This document shows positions 5,820 to 14,658 of a stretch of 29,015 nucleotides of DNA, piece after piece. This stretch comes from an uncultured Alphaproteobacteria bacterium (GTDB taxonomy: Bacteria; Pseudomonadota; Alphaproteobacteria; Rs-D84), in contig CALXPA010000003.1 of NCBI GenBank assembly GCA_944390185.1, positions 1-29,015 on the forward strand, written 5' to 3'. The translations under genes were made by a program, and so were the position numbers. Positions within the stretch are counted from its first letter, which is position 1; every line of letters starts with the position of its first letter. Below the pieces are notes generated by a model, which made no database searches, was not told where the DNA came from, and was given only the letters and a program-made list of their open reading frames with translations.

Positions 5820-7437
5820 ACATCATGCCCGGCATTCCGCCACCCATTTGGGGTGTGGCAGGTTTTTCTTCGGGTATTTCGGACATAACCGCACCCGTGG
5901 TTAACAGTACACCCGCGGTGCTGGCCGCCGCCTGGATTGCAGTCTTGACGACTTTTGCCGGGTCAATGATTCCGGATTTCATCATATCGACATATTCGCC
6001 AGTTTGGGCGTTGTACCCAAAGTTATAATCTTTGGATTCCATAACCTTGCCCACGACGATTTCGCCAGACACACCGGCATTTTCGGCAATCTGTGCGCAT
6101 GGCGCAACCAGTGCGCGACGCACGATATCAATCCCGACATTTTGATCTGTATTCGCCCCAGCCAGTTTTTCCAGTGCCGCCGTTGCACGAACCAGTGCGA
6201 TACCGCCACCGGCGACGATACCGTCGGCCACCGCGGCCCGTGTTGCTGCCAACGCGTCATCAACGCGGTCTTTCTTTTCTTTGACTTCGACTTCGGTCAT
6301 GCCGCCGACCTTGATAACTGCGACCCCGCCGACCAATTTTGCCAGACGTTCGGCCAATTTTTCTTTATCATAGTCACTGGTGCTGGTCGACATCAGTTTA
6401 CGAATTTCGTCGGCACGTGCGTTTATCGCAGCCTTGTCACCGCCGCCCTGGGCCAGCAATGTAGAATCTTTTGTAACGACGATTTTCTTTGCCGTCCCCA
6501 GTACATCTGGTGTGATATTTTCGAATGTCATTCCCATGTCATCAGACACGACGGTTGCGCCACACACTGCGGCAATATCTTTCAGCATTTCTTTACGTCT
6601 GTCGCCGAATCCCGGTGCCTTGACCGCGCATACTTTCAATCCGCCACGCAGTTTGTTCAATACCAGTGTCGCCAACGCTTCGGATTCAACGTCTTCGGCA
6701 ATAATCAGCAACGGACGCCCCGATTGTGCGACTGGTTCCAAAATGGGCAACAATGCCTGTAAACCGGTAATTTTCTTTTCAGAAACCAGAACCTGGGCGC
6801 CATCCAATTCGGCCAACATTTTTTCGCTGTTGGTAACAAAATAAGGCGACATAAATCCTTGGTCAAATTGCATTCCTTCGACAACATCGATTTCTGTGTC
6901 CAGTCCCTTGGCTTCTTCGACGGTGATGACGCCTTCTTTGCCGACTTTCTCCATCGCGTCGGCAATTTTTTCGCCAATTTCGGCATCTGAATTGGCCGAT
7001 ATAGTCGCCACCTGGGCGATTTCTGCACTGTCTTTGACTGGGCGCGCGTGCTTTTCGATATCTGCAACAACTGCCGCGGTTGCCATATCGATACCCCGTT
7101 TAATATCCATTGGATTCATGCCTGCGGCGATTACACGACGCCCTTCGCGGATAATTTTCTGGGCCAGAACCGTTGCTGTTGTTGTGCCGTCCCCTGCATC
7201 GTCACCTGCTTTTTTTGCGACTTCTTGGACCATGCGCGCACCAATATTTTCTTGGGGATCCGCCAGTGATACTGCCTTGGCCACGGTGACGCCGTCTTTG
7301 GTTGCGACAGGTGCGCCATATGATTTATCGATTACAACCGTGCGTCCCTTGGGGCCCATGGTAATTTTAACGGCATTGGCCAACTTGTCGACCCCAGCCG
7401 CCATTTTATCTGTATCAAAAACAATTTCTTTTGCCAT
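5818..7437 (-). CDS. groEL: Chaperonin GroEL (Hsp60)
   Basis: This 539-residue subunit of the 14-mer cage folds cytosolic proteins with ATP and GroES. The N-terminus is canonical (MAKEIVFDTD, then KITMGPKGRTVVIDKSYG). The ATP-site signature GDGTTTATVLAQ is present near residues 85-96. The C-terminus is the typical flexible Gly/Met tail (GGGMPGMM). Length is normal (E. coli 548). AAGGA lies upstream of the start. It follows groES by 15 bases on the minus strand and shares its heat-shock-like promoter. Confidence 0.99.
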   Translation of the reverse strand: MAKEIVFDTDKMAAGVDKLANAVKITMGPKGRTVVIDKSYGAPVATKDGVTVAKAVSLADPQENIGARMVQEVAKKAGDDAGDGTTTATVLAQKIIREGRRVIAAGMNPMDIKRGIDMATAAVVADIEKHARPVKDSAEIAQVATISANSDAEIGEKIADAMEKVGKEGVITVEEAKGLDTEIDVVEGMQFDQGFMSPYFVTNSEKMLAELDGAQVLVSEKKITGLQALLPILEPVAQSGRPLLIIAEDVESEALATLVLNKLRGGLKVCAVKAPGFGDRRKEMLKDIAAVCGATVVSDDMGMTFENITPDVLGTAKKIVVTKDSTLLAQGGGDKAAINARADEIRKLMSTSTSDYDKEKLAERLAKLVGGVAVIKVGGMTEVEVKEKKDRVDDALAATRAAVADGIVAGGGIALVRATAALEKLAGANTDQNVGIDIVRRALVAPCAQIAENAGVSGEIVVGKVMESKDYNFGYNAQTGEYVDMMKSGIIDPAKVVKTAIQAAASTAGVLLTTGAVMSEIPEEKPATPQMGGGMPGMM

Positions 7438-7452
7438 AATCCAATCCTTTTG

Positions 7453-7740
7453 TTATTCCAGAATTCCCAATATATCTGTTTCTTTTATCAGAACATAGTC
7501 TTTACCGTCTATCTTAACCTCGTTCGCGGACGACGCCCATTTTGCAAACAAAACAACATCGCCCACATGCACAGACATCGGTATCCGATCGTCCCCATCC
7601 ATCGCGCCATCGCCAACCGCGATTACGCGTCCACGTGACGGTTTTTCTTTTGCATTATCAGGAATAATAATCCCACCAGCCGTTTTATTTTCCTCTTCGA
7701 CCCGTTCCAACAGAACGTAATTATACAGTGGTTTGAACAT
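7453..7740 (-). CDS. groES: Co-chaperonin GroES (Hsp10)
   Basis: This 95-residue co-chaperonin caps GroEL as a heptamer. The mobile loop that docks onto GroEL is visible (EENKTAGGIIIPD, about residues 16-28), as are the conserved EKPSRGRVIAVG strand and the C-terminal YVLIKETDILGI. The length is standard. The start has an AAGGAG-type site upstream. It is the first gene of the groESL operon. Confidence 0.98.
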   Translation of the reverse strand: MFKPLYNYVLLERVEEENKTAGGIIIPDNAKEKPSRGRVIAVGDGAMDGDDRIPMSVHVGDVVLFAKWASSANEVKIDGKDYVLIKETDILGILE

Positions 7741-7788
7741 ATTGTATTCTCCTTGGCTTACAGTTTATCAATACGTCTTCTGGCCCTA

Positions 7789-7817
7789 GATATAGTGCGA
7801 CGAATTATGATTTCAAG
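7789..7817 (-). promoter_or_regulatory. RpoH-like heat-shock promoter of groESL
   Basis: On the minus strand CTTGAAA (7817-7811) is followed about 16-18 bases later by CTATATC (around 7795-7789). CTTG plus a C-TAT-T box resembles the alphaproteobacterial sigma32 consensus. It also scores acceptably for sigma70 (TTGAAA, 16 bp, TATATC). No CIRCE inverted repeat was found. Confidence 0.55.
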
Positions 7818-7886
7818 ACTTGATTTTGCATGTTCAGTATAATATTCTGGTACGTGAAATCAATGGGAACAAAAGGGGGCCGGTGT

Positions 7887-8234
7887 ATGTACGATAAAAA
7901 CAATGTTTTTGCCAAAATTATCCGCGGTGAAATTCCGTCGCGCGTTGTATACAGTGATGATTACGCAATGGCGTTTTATGATGCCAGTCCGCGTGCCAAA
8001 ACACATGTCTTGGTTGTACCGCGCGGGGAATATACGGACATATACGATTTTACGGCCAACGCGCCATCAGAATTACAGATGGGCTTTTGGCGTGGTGTGC
8101 GCGCAACTGTGGACGTACTGGGGCTGCGCGAAAATTTTCGCACGGTCGCGAACACGGGCCCCGGCGCCGGACAGAGTGTATTCCACTTTCATGTGCATAT
8201 AATGAGTGATGACAGATTCAAAACAGACTTTTAA
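7887..8234 (+). CDS. HIT-family (histidine triad) nucleotide-binding protein
   Basis: This 115-residue HIT protein belongs to a family of dimeric hydrolases acting on nucleoside phosphoramidates and aminoacyl-adenylates. The C-terminal triad HFHVHI (residues 100-105) follows GPGAGQSVF. The N-terminus (NVFAKIIRGEIPSRVVYSDD) is typical of HinT-like members. The start at 7887 follows an AAAAGGGGG ribosome site. Upstream in-frame ATGs at 7830 and 7863 lie before or next to a TATAAT box (7838-7843) and are less likely. It overlaps the next gene by 29 bases, suggesting coupled translation. Confidence 0.93.
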   Translation: MYDKNNVFAKIIRGEIPSRVVYSDDYAMAFYDASPRAKTHVLVVPRGEYTDIYDFTANAPSELQMGFWRGVRATVDVLGLRENFRTVANTGPGAGQSVFHFHVHIMSDDRFKTDF

Positions 8235-8439
8235 TGTGCGTGTTATTCCGCGTGCCCGCCAGAATACGGTCACAGACGACGGATGCGGCAATCTGCGCGT
8301 GTATACAACCGCTGTGCCTGCTGATGGGGCGGCAAACGCGGCGGTGATAAAAATGCTGGCGCGGCACTTTGGTGTACCAAAATCCAGCATTCAAATCATC
8401 CGTGGCGCTACGTCACGGGATAAAGTTATCCAGTTTTAA
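8206..8439 (+). CDS. DUF167 (YggU-family) protein
   Basis: This small protein of about 77 residues has the DUF167 pattern: FNVRVIPRARQNTV at the N-terminus, then VPADGAANAAVIKMLARHFGVPKSSIQIIRGATSRDKVI. The biochemical role of the family is not established. It starts inside the 3' end of the HIT gene, with GTG at 8206 or ATG at 8209, and has no strong Shine-Dalgarno sequence, so translation may be coupled. Its stop overlaps the convergent LOG-family gene by 4 bases. Confidence 0.9.
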   Translation: MMTDSKQTFNVRVIPRARQNTVTDDGCGNLRVYTTAVPADGAANAAVIKMLARHFGVPKSSIQIIRGATSRDKVIQF

Positions 8440-8987
8440 TAGTTCACTATTTTCTGAATCAATTCTGTGGGCGTGCGTGCCACGTGGATGTTATAATCGT
8501 GAATACTTTCAATAAACCCGCATCGTTGCATATGAATAAACAGTCGCGCGAATGGCGCCCAGAATGATGCGGTGTTCAAAAAGAACAGCGGTTTTTTTGA
8601 TTCACCGATTTGCTGCATCGTCATGATATCGGTCAGTTCATTCAGTGTCCCAATTCCGCCCGGCAATATTATAAACGCATCCGACAGTTCAAACATTTTT
8701 TGTTTGCGTTCATTAACACCGTTTACAACAGTAACATCAACCCCGGTATGCACTGGTTCTTGTTTTTCAATAACGTTACTGGTTGATACGCCAACAACGT
8801 GCCCCCCGGCATCCAGTGCCGCCGTGGCGACCGTTCCCATCAGGCCAACATCCCCGCCACCAAACACCATTCTGATACCATTTTCACCCAAAAATTCCCC
8901 AATTTGGGCCGCGTGCCGTGCAAAGTCCGGGTTTGTGCCGAACTGGTGCCCACAATACACGGCAATAGATTTTAATTTGCCTGGCAT
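8436..8987 (-). CDS. LOG-family protein (TIGR00730)
   Basis: This 183-residue Rossmann-type protein belongs to the LOG (lysine decarboxylase-like) family. Characterised members hydrolyse nucleoside 5'-monophosphates to free base and ribose 5-phosphate, including cytokinin nucleotides. FGGGDVGLMG (about residues 42-51) and the hallmark PGGIGTLNE (about 109-117) are present, together with ERKQKM. The name does not imply lysine decarboxylation. The start has an AAAGGA site upstream. It is transcribed divergently from tilS and convergently with the DUF167 gene. Confidence 0.92.
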   Translation of the reverse strand: MPGKLKSIAVYCGHQFGTNPDFARHAAQIGEFLGENGIRMVFGGGDVGLMGTVATAALDAGGHVVGVSTSNVIEKQEPVHTGVDVTVVNGVNERKQKMFELSDAFIILPGGIGTLNELTDIMTMQQIGESKKPLFFLNTASFWAPFARLFIHMQRCGFIESIHDYNIHVARTPTELIQKIVNY

Positions 8988-9039
8988 AATTCTCGTTTTT
9001 CCTTTATTTTTGCAAATTATAACATAAAATAGGTGCGTT

Positions 9040-10020
9040 ATGAATCAAAACTTTATTGAATTTATGCGTGATTACCGTGATTGTCGCATGGCAGTTGCCG
9101 TCAGTGGCGGGGTGGATTCTGTGTGTTTGCTGTGCTGGGTGGTGGCACTGGGGATGAATGTGGTGTGTTTGCACGTAAATCATGGATTGCGGGCCAATGC
9201 AGAAACAGAATCCCAGTATGTTCGCGATTTGTGTGCGCGTCTGGGGGTTCCGTGTCATGTATTCTATTGGACCGCGGACAAGCCGACATCAGGGGTCGAA
9301 GCGGCGGCCCGTACCGCGCGATATAATTTTATGACGGCGTTTTGTCGTGTGAATAATATTAACGTACTGCTGACCGCGCACCAGGCCGATGACCAGATTG
9401 AAACGTTTCTGATGAATCTGGGGCGGGGCAGTGGGCTGTACGGTCTGGCGGCGATGCGCAGGGTTTCTGTGCGTGACGGAATAAATATTGTGCGGCCATT
9501 ACTGGATGTGCCGCGTGCTGAACTGCAACAGTACTGTGACGATAACGGAATAAAATATTTCACAGATGAAATGAACCAAGACGACCAGTACACCCGTGTT
9601 CGCATTCGCCAGAATCGTCATGTTATGACAGATATGCTGGGGATAACGGACGCCCGTATACTGTTGGCGATTAATAACCTGGGGCGCACGCGCGATGCAA
9701 TAGATAACAAGATTGCAGAATTGGCCAGCACAGTTATCGATAGCCGCCGTGCGATGTTTACAGATTCTTTTCTATTTGACCTGGCGCCCGAAATTAGACT
9801 AAAGTTGCTGGGAACATTGATACAAAAAATTGGGGGGGATACGTACCAGCCGCGCTTGAATTCGCTATCAAACGCACTACGTAATCTGCAGCGCGATTGC
9901 AAGTTTACATTGGGGCACTGTACGTTACGGCGACTGGGAACCCGAATTTTAATCGTGCCCGAAGGAGAAAAAACAAGTTTCAGGACCAAAAAATGGAAAA
10001 CAAAAATCAAAAAGCAGTAA
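9040..10020 (+). CDS. tilS: tRNA(Ile)-lysidine synthase, short form
   Basis: This enzyme attaches lysine to C34 of tRNA-Ile(CAU), using ATP, so that the tRNA reads AUA as isoleucine. The PP-loop SGGVDS (residues 22-27) is intact. Family features follow: HVNHGLRANAETE, TAHQADDQIETFLMNLGRGSGLYGL, RPLLDVPRAELQQY and the RVRIRQN segment. At 326 residues it is shorter than E. coli TilS (about 430) and seems to lack the C-terminal domain, as some bacterial TilS proteins do. The start has TAGGTG upstream. The 3' end overlaps ftsH by 28 bases. Confidence 0.95.
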   Translation: MNQNFIEFMRDYRDCRMAVAVSGGVDSVCLLCWVVALGMNVVCLHVNHGLRANAETESQYVRDLCARLGVPCHVFYWTADKPTSGVEAAARTARYNFMTAFCRVNNINVLLTAHQADDQIETFLMNLGRGSGLYGLAAMRRVSVRDGINIVRPLLDVPRAELQQYCDDNGIKYFTDEMNQDDQYTRVRIRQNRHVMTDMLGITDARILLAINNLGRTRDAIDNKIAELASTVIDSRRAMFTDSFLFDLAPEIRLKLLGTLIQKIGGDTYQPRLNSLSNALRNLQRDCKFTLGHCTLRRLGTRILIVPEGEKTSFRTKKWKTKIKKQ

Positions 10021-11924
10021 AAAACAACAGTCAAAAGAATAAATTCATACGTCGTGGCGATGGCAGCAATATATTTCTGATAATATTTGCTGCGCTGTTT
10101 GTGGCGATGATTGCGCGCACATTCATTGGTGGACCGGCGCCACAGTTTTTACCCGATGGCACCCCCACCCCCCAGCCCATAGAAATGTCCTTTTCGGACG
10201 TACTGCGTCGGGCGTCAGATATCAAGACAATGGACATTCGTGGCAATGACGCTACCGGGACATTGAATGACGGTACGCCGTATACGGCAACGATTACGTA
10301 TGACCCTGAAATGTTGGGCCAGATTGCGGATGCGGGTGCAACGATATCGATTGATACGTCCAAGACGTGGGTTGATTACCTGGGGACATGGGTTCCAATT
10401 TTGATGGGATTGTTCTTTATCTGGTGGATTTTCCGCGGGTTCAAGGGCGCCGCCGGCGGCATAGGGCGCAGCCTGACCCAGCAAAATCCGACCAAGATTA
10501 CCACCGGGAAAACCAAGACAACATTTAATGATGTCGCGGGCATCGATTCTGAAAAACAAGAATTGATGGAAATTGTTGATTTCTTGAAAAATAAAGAAAA
10601 GTTCCAGGCATTGGGGGCACGTGTACCACGTGGCGTATTATTATCTGGGGAACCAGGTACAGGGAAAACGTTATTGGCGCGCGCAATCGCAGGCGAGGCA
10701 AACGTCCCATTCTTTGCCGCGTCCGGCAGTGACTTTTCCGGAATCATCGTTGGACTGGGGGTGGCAAAAATCAAAGAGATTTTTGACCTGGCAAAGCGGA
10801 ACGCACCGTGCATATTGTTTATTGATGAAATAGACGCCATCGGTCAACGGCGCAGCACGCATTCGTATAATGACCAGGACCGCGAACAAACGTTGAATCA
10901 ATTGCTGATAGAAATGGACGGGTTTTCCAATGACACGGGGATAATCGTGATTGGTGCGACGAACCGTTCAGATATGCTGGATCCCGCGTTACTGCGCCCG
11001 GGACGCTTTGATCGCCAGGTATATATCGAATTACCTGATTTGGCGGGGCGGCGTGAAATTCTGGATTTGTATGCGAAAAAGGTAAAGGTTGCCCATGATG
11101 TCAATCTGCAGGATTTGGCGCGTGGCACGACGGGTTTTTCTGGCGCAGATCTGGAAAACTTGCTGAACGAAGCGGCATTGTTGGCGGTGCGTAACGGGCG
11201 TACGGAAATCGCACCCGCTGATATCGAAGAAGCGCGCGATAAAATCTTGATGGGCCCGCGCAAGGTTCGCAAAATGCGTCCCGAAGATATCAAATTGACC
11301 GCCTATCACGAGGCCGGCCATGCATTCGTCAGCGTAATGTATTCGGATATCACTGACCCAATACACAAGGCAACGATTATCCCGCGTGGACGTGCGCTGG
11401 GGATGGTCCAGCACTTGCCCATTGATGACAAGGTTTCGATGACGATTGCCGAAGTGCGCGCCAATCTGGCGATTGCGTTGGCGGGACGCAGTGCCGAAGA
11501 AATATTCTTTGGTGCGGATAAAATAACCACCGGCGCCGAAAGCGATATCGCCATGGCAACACGTTTGGCGCGTTATTCTATAACGACGGCCGGGCTGTCA
11601 GAACGGGTCGGATTGGCGGCGATAAACCAGGTTAATAATTTTGGTAATCGTACGGCGTTGGAAAATGCGTCTGAAAAGACGGCCGAATTGGTCGATGCCG
11701 AGGTTCGCGCATGGCTGGATGCGGCACACGCCAATGCTACGCATCTGCTGGCCCAGAACAAAGAAACTGTTCGTCGTCTGGCCGAAGAATTGCTGGCACG
11801 TGAAACATTAACTGGTGACGAGATAAAGGCGATTGTTACCGGACATCGGACCCAGAAAAAAACAGCCAAGACAACCCCAAAAACAAAAACAGCGGCCACC
11901 AAGAATGTCAAATCAAAAAAATAG
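9993..11924 (+). CDS. ftsH: ATP-dependent zinc metalloprotease FtsH
   Basis: This 643-residue membrane-anchored AAA+ protease degrades membrane and short-lived cytosolic proteins. It has an N-terminal membrane segment (NIFLIIFAALFVAMIARTF), a short periplasmic domain and a second membrane segment (WVPILMGLFFIWWIF). Walker A (GEPGTGKT), Walker B (CILFIDEID), the SRH with RPGRFDR, and the zinc site HEAGH plus downstream GAESD are all intact. The central pore loop reads DFSGIIVGLG, where most FtsH proteins have DFVEMFVGVG, so the usual aromatic residue is Ile. The Lys/Thr-rich tail is disordered-looking. ATG 9993 with AGGA upstream is preferred over the in-frame ATG at 9897 inside tilS. Confidence 0.97.
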   Translation: MENKNQKAVKNNSQKNKFIRRGDGSNIFLIIFAALFVAMIARTFIGGPAPQFLPDGTPTPQPIEMSFSDVLRRASDIKTMDIRGNDATGTLNDGTPYTATITYDPEMLGQIADAGATISIDTSKTWVDYLGTWVPILMGLFFIWWIFRGFKGAAGGIGRSLTQQNPTKITTGKTKTTFNDVAGIDSEKQELMEIVDFLKNKEKFQALGARVPRGVLLSGEPGTGKTLLARAIAGEANVPFFAASGSDFSGIIVGLGVAKIKEIFDLAKRNAPCILFIDEIDAIGQRRSTHSYNDQDREQTLNQLLIEMDGFSNDTGIIVIGATNRSDMLDPALLRPGRFDRQVYIELPDLAGRREILDLYAKKVKVAHDVNLQDLARGTTGFSGADLENLLNEAALLAVRNGRTEIAPADIEEARDKILMGPRKVRKMRPEDIKLTAYHEAGHAFVSVMYSDITDPIHKATIIPRGRALGMVQHLPIDDKVSMTIAEVRANLAIALAGRSAEEIFFGADKITTGAESDIAMATRLARYSITTAGLSERVGLAAINQVNNFGNRTALENASEKTAELVDAEVRAWLDAAHANATHLLAQNKETVRRLAEELLARETLTGDEIKAIVTGHRTQKKTAKTTPKTKTAATKNVKSKK

Positions 11925-12558
11925 TGCACCACAATTCGAAGTCATGCACATGGAACCAGAAAACACAAATTCTGTGCTGGTAACATCTGGTACAGATGCC
12001 GTGATATTTGATGCCTGGGGACGGGCAGACGCGTGGGAAAAACTGTTGGAATCGCGTGGGTTGCGGTTACGTGCAATTTATACAACGCACGGTCACGGCG
12101 ACCATATATCGGCGGCGCCGGCGTTGGCAGAAAAATATGATGTGCCATGGTATTTGAACAGCGAAGATAACATCCTGATTCCATGGTCGAACAATTTGTT
12201 GGAATATTTTGGACTGCCGCGCATAGATGGGCCGTGCCGCAAACTGGCGGACATCAGTGCGGGTGATACAGAAATATTGCCGGGGCTGCACATGGATGCA
12301 ATTGAAACACCAGGACATTCACCCGGCGGCATGATGTATTGGTTCCCAGACTTTGGGGTTCTGATTGCGGGCGATACCATGTTTCGCGACACACGCGGGC
12401 GATACGATTTACCAGGTGGCGATATGAACGCGTTGATGCAGTCTATATCAAAGATTTATGATATGAATCTGCCTGATGACACATATGTTGTGCACGGTCA
12501 TGGTGTTGATTCGACCATTGGCATGTTGCGACGTGAAAATCCGTATTTTCGGGATTAA
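11905..12558 (+). CDS. Metallo-beta-lactamase-fold hydrolase, glyoxalase II-like
   Basis: This MBL-fold enzyme of about 217 residues has the metal-binding THGHGDH motif (about residues 65-71). ETPGHSPGG, IAGDTMFRDTRGRYDLPGGD and VVHGHG follow, as in the glyoxalase II/GloC-like subgroup that hydrolyses thioesters such as S-lactoylglutathione. The substrate is not determined by sequence. It overlaps the ftsH 3' end by 20 bases and is likely co-transcribed. Alternative starts are ATG 11944 or 11950; none has a strong Shine-Dalgarno sequence, consistent with coupled translation. A bidirectional terminator follows immediately. Confidence 0.88.
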   Translation: MSNQKNSAPQFEVMHMEPENTNSVLVTSGTDAVIFDAWGRADAWEKLLESRGLRLRAIYTTHGHGDHISAAPALAEKYDVPWYLNSEDNILIPWSNNLLEYFGLPRIDGPCRKLADISAGDTEILPGLHMDAIETPGHSPGGMMYWFPDFGVLIAGDTMFRDTRGRYDLPGGDMNALMQSISKIYDMNLPDDTYVVHGHGVDSTIGMLRRENPYFRD

Positions 12559-12586
12559 AAAAAACGCCCGAATACGGGCGTTTTTT
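12557..12586. terminator. Bidirectional terminator between convergent genes
   Basis: CGCCCG-AATA-CGGGCG is flanked by an A run on the left and a T run on the right. It serves the metallo-hydrolase gene on the plus strand and the RNase J gene on the minus strand. Confidence 0.9.
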
Positions 12587-14387
12587 ATTTTTGCACAAAA
12601 TGCACACTGTATTGTGGCTTTTTATCGGCCCCCAGTGATGCACGTACAACCCTGTTTGATGCAGACTGCACGGCGCGAATCAAATTCGCTTTATCCTTGC
12701 GTTCTGTTTTGGTCAGTCCATCAATCGCCTTGGCAATTTCGATTTGAATTTGACGCTTCATAAAACCTGTGTCATCTGTTTCGAATATACCAGCGCTGGA
12801 TACTTCGGGTGTGCCTTTTAAAAATCCGCGTTTATCAACGGGCAGGGTGACAAATATCGCCCCATTTGTTGCTATTTTTTTACGGGTTTTATATACCGGG
12901 TCATCTGTGCTGCGTTCGGTTTCGCCCTCCATCACGACAAAGCCTGTTTCAATGGTTTCGGTGATATATGGCGCCTCGCCATCGGCCAGTGCAATCATTT
13001 CGCCGTTATGTACAACCATCATATGTTTGGCCCCGCCACGTTCCATGGCCATTTTTCCGTTCAGCATTTCGTTGATATAATCGCCATGCATCGGGACGGA
13101 CACCTGGGGATGAACGATATCATAGAAACGTTCAAATTCCGGACGTCCAGCGTGGCCGCTGGCATGCAGATGGTCGGTATCGAATATCGTATGTGTTTTG
13201 ATACCCATGCGCGCCAGTTTGTTATACAGGTATGATACGTCTTGTTCACGGCCTGGGATAACAATTGCGCTGAACAATACTGTATCTGTTGGCTGTAATT
13301 TCATTTCCTTGACATGTCCGCGACACAGGCGCGTCAACATGGCATACTGTTCCCCCTGGGAACCGGTCAGGAAAATTGCTTGTTTTTCTGCGGGCAAATC
13401 TTTGATGTCGCTGTGCAGATAAACTTCGTCCCGCCCCAGGTACCCAAATTCCATCCCCATTTCACGGAATTCTGGTAATCCAACGTATGGCACTGGGTTT
13501 GGATTGCTGCGTTCTTTGATTGCGGCCACGCGTCCTGCGGCGCGGGCTGCTTCGGCGAACATTTTCATACGTGCGATTGACCGCGAATATCCCGTGACCA
13601 ACACGCGTCCCGGGGCGTTTTTCATAATCTCAGTCAATGTATCGCGCACCTGGATTTCTGTGGTTTGTGCCTCTTGCCGGGACGCGGACGTAGAATCGCA
13701 CATACAGGCCAACAGTTTTGGGTCTGACCCAATTTCACGCAGACGTGCATAGTCTGTTGGTTCTTCGATTGGGTTGTCGTCATTGAACGTCCAGTCCCCC
13801 GTGTGCAGAACCTTGCCCGCAGGGGTTTTTATAATCAGCATTTGCGCCTCTGGCACAGAATGGGAAACATGGAACGTTTCTACTTCGAACGGGTCCAGTT
13901 TCAACGTTGCGCCATGGTGGTCGAATATAACGATATCCTTGCCTGGGGTAAAGTCAATTTCCACACCGCGGAATGTTTGTGCCAAAATTTCCCCAGGAAA
14001 ACGTGTGCAATATATAGGCTTTCTAAATTTCGGCCATACGTATTTCAGTGCGCCGATATGATCTTCGTGTCCATGGGTTAATACGAACCCGACGACGTCT
14101 TTTTTGCGTTTTTCCAGCCATGTTGTATCACAGTATTGTACATCGCCGGCACCAATTTCTTCTTCCAGGAAACCCATACCGCAATCCACGACCAGGTATT
14201 TTCCCTTGTACTTATAGACATACATATTCTGGCCAACGTGTTCCAGACCACCCAGCGCCATAAAGTACAATTTTTCGTCATTTTTATCATTTTCATGTTT
14301 GTTTAACCCCCGCACATGTTCTGGCGCATCTGTTACATCGGGTGCGATGGTATCCGGCATAGTTTTCTTTTCTTTTACTTTTACCAT
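12585..14387 (-). CDS. rnj: Ribonuclease J
   Basis: This 600-residue beta-CASP metallo-beta-lactamase RNase has endonuclease and 5'-3' exonuclease activity in mRNA decay and rRNA maturation. The metal site LTHGHEDHIGA is at about residues 103-113, HVSHSVPEA and HTGDWTFNDD follow, and the beta-CASP segment contains FLTGSQGE and HASGHAG. PMHGDY is near residue 457. The C-terminal domain follows. About 40 extra, mostly polar residues precede the conserved LYFMALGGLEHVGQN. The start has AAAGGA upstream. The upstream region carries a nested inverted repeat overlapping a candidate promoter. Confidence 0.95.
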   Translation of the reverse strand: MVKVKEKKTMPDTIAPDVTDAPEHVRGLNKHENDKNDEKLYFMALGGLEHVGQNMYVYKYKGKYLVVDCGMGFLEEEIGAGDVQYCDTTWLEKRKKDVVGFVLTHGHEDHIGALKYVWPKFRKPIYCTRFPGEILAQTFRGVEIDFTPGKDIVIFDHHGATLKLDPFEVETFHVSHSVPEAQMLIIKTPAGKVLHTGDWTFNDDNPIEEPTDYARLREIGSDPKLLACMCDSTSASRQEAQTTEIQVRDTLTEIMKNAPGRVLVTGYSRSIARMKMFAEAARAAGRVAAIKERSNPNPVPYVGLPEFREMGMEFGYLGRDEVYLHSDIKDLPAEKQAIFLTGSQGEQYAMLTRLCRGHVKEMKLQPTDTVLFSAIVIPGREQDVSYLYNKLARMGIKTHTIFDTDHLHASGHAGRPEFERFYDIVHPQVSVPMHGDYINEMLNGKMAMERGGAKHMMVVHNGEMIALADGEAPYITETIETGFVVMEGETERSTDDPVYKTRKKIATNGAIFVTLPVDKRGFLKGTPEVSSAGIFETDDTGFMKRQIQIEIAKAIDGLTKTERKDKANLIRAVQSASNRVVRASLGADKKPQYSVHFVQK

Positions 14388-14415
14388 ATTAAATAATCCT
14401 TTGGTTTATGTTTCA

Positions 14416-14445
14416 TGTATACGCCGCCATGGAATCCATTGCCAA
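14416..14445 (-). promoter_or_regulatory. Candidate promoter of rnj
   Basis: On the minus strand TTGGCA (14445-14440) and TATACA (14421-14416) are spaced by 18 bp, with a predicted start near 14409. It lies inside the nested inverted repeat at 14421-14486. Confidence 0.4.
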
Positions 14446-14486
14446 TAAAGAAACAATCTTTATTCGTAGTGAATCTGTGGCGGCGT
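14421..14486. repeat. Nested inverted repeat upstream of rnj
   Basis: The outer arms ACGCCGCCA (14421-14429) and TGGCGGCGT (14478-14486) are perfectly complementary. Inside them AATAAAG (14444-14450) and CTTTATT (14458-14464) form a second perfect stem with a 7-nt loop. It could fold as RNA in either direction or act as an operator. The rest of the 14388-14627 gap holds no gene that I can support. Confidence 0.6.
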
Positions 14487-14627
14487 GGTTTGTGGTCTGT
14501 GTGGTGCGATTTATCTATGACACCCGCACGTGACCGTCTGGACACAAGATATAATATCATTGCCAGACTCTCTCCCTACTGGTACAGTCGTATGTTATAA
14601 TATTCCAGATGAAAAGCAAGAGAAAAT

Positions 14628-14655
14628 AAATACACCGCCACATGGCGGTGTATTT
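14628..14655 (-). terminator. Intrinsic terminator of the M23 peptidase gene
   Basis: AAATACACCGCC and GGCGGTGTATTT form a long perfect stem just past the M23 stop codon. On the minus strand it is followed by a T-rich stretch. Confidence 0.85.
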
Positions 14656-14658
14656 GCG

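Noticed and set aside
7741..7830. CIRCE/HrcA operator at groESL
   Set aside because: No TTAGCACTC-N9-GAGTGCTAA-like inverted repeat was found; the region fits an RpoH-like promoter instead.
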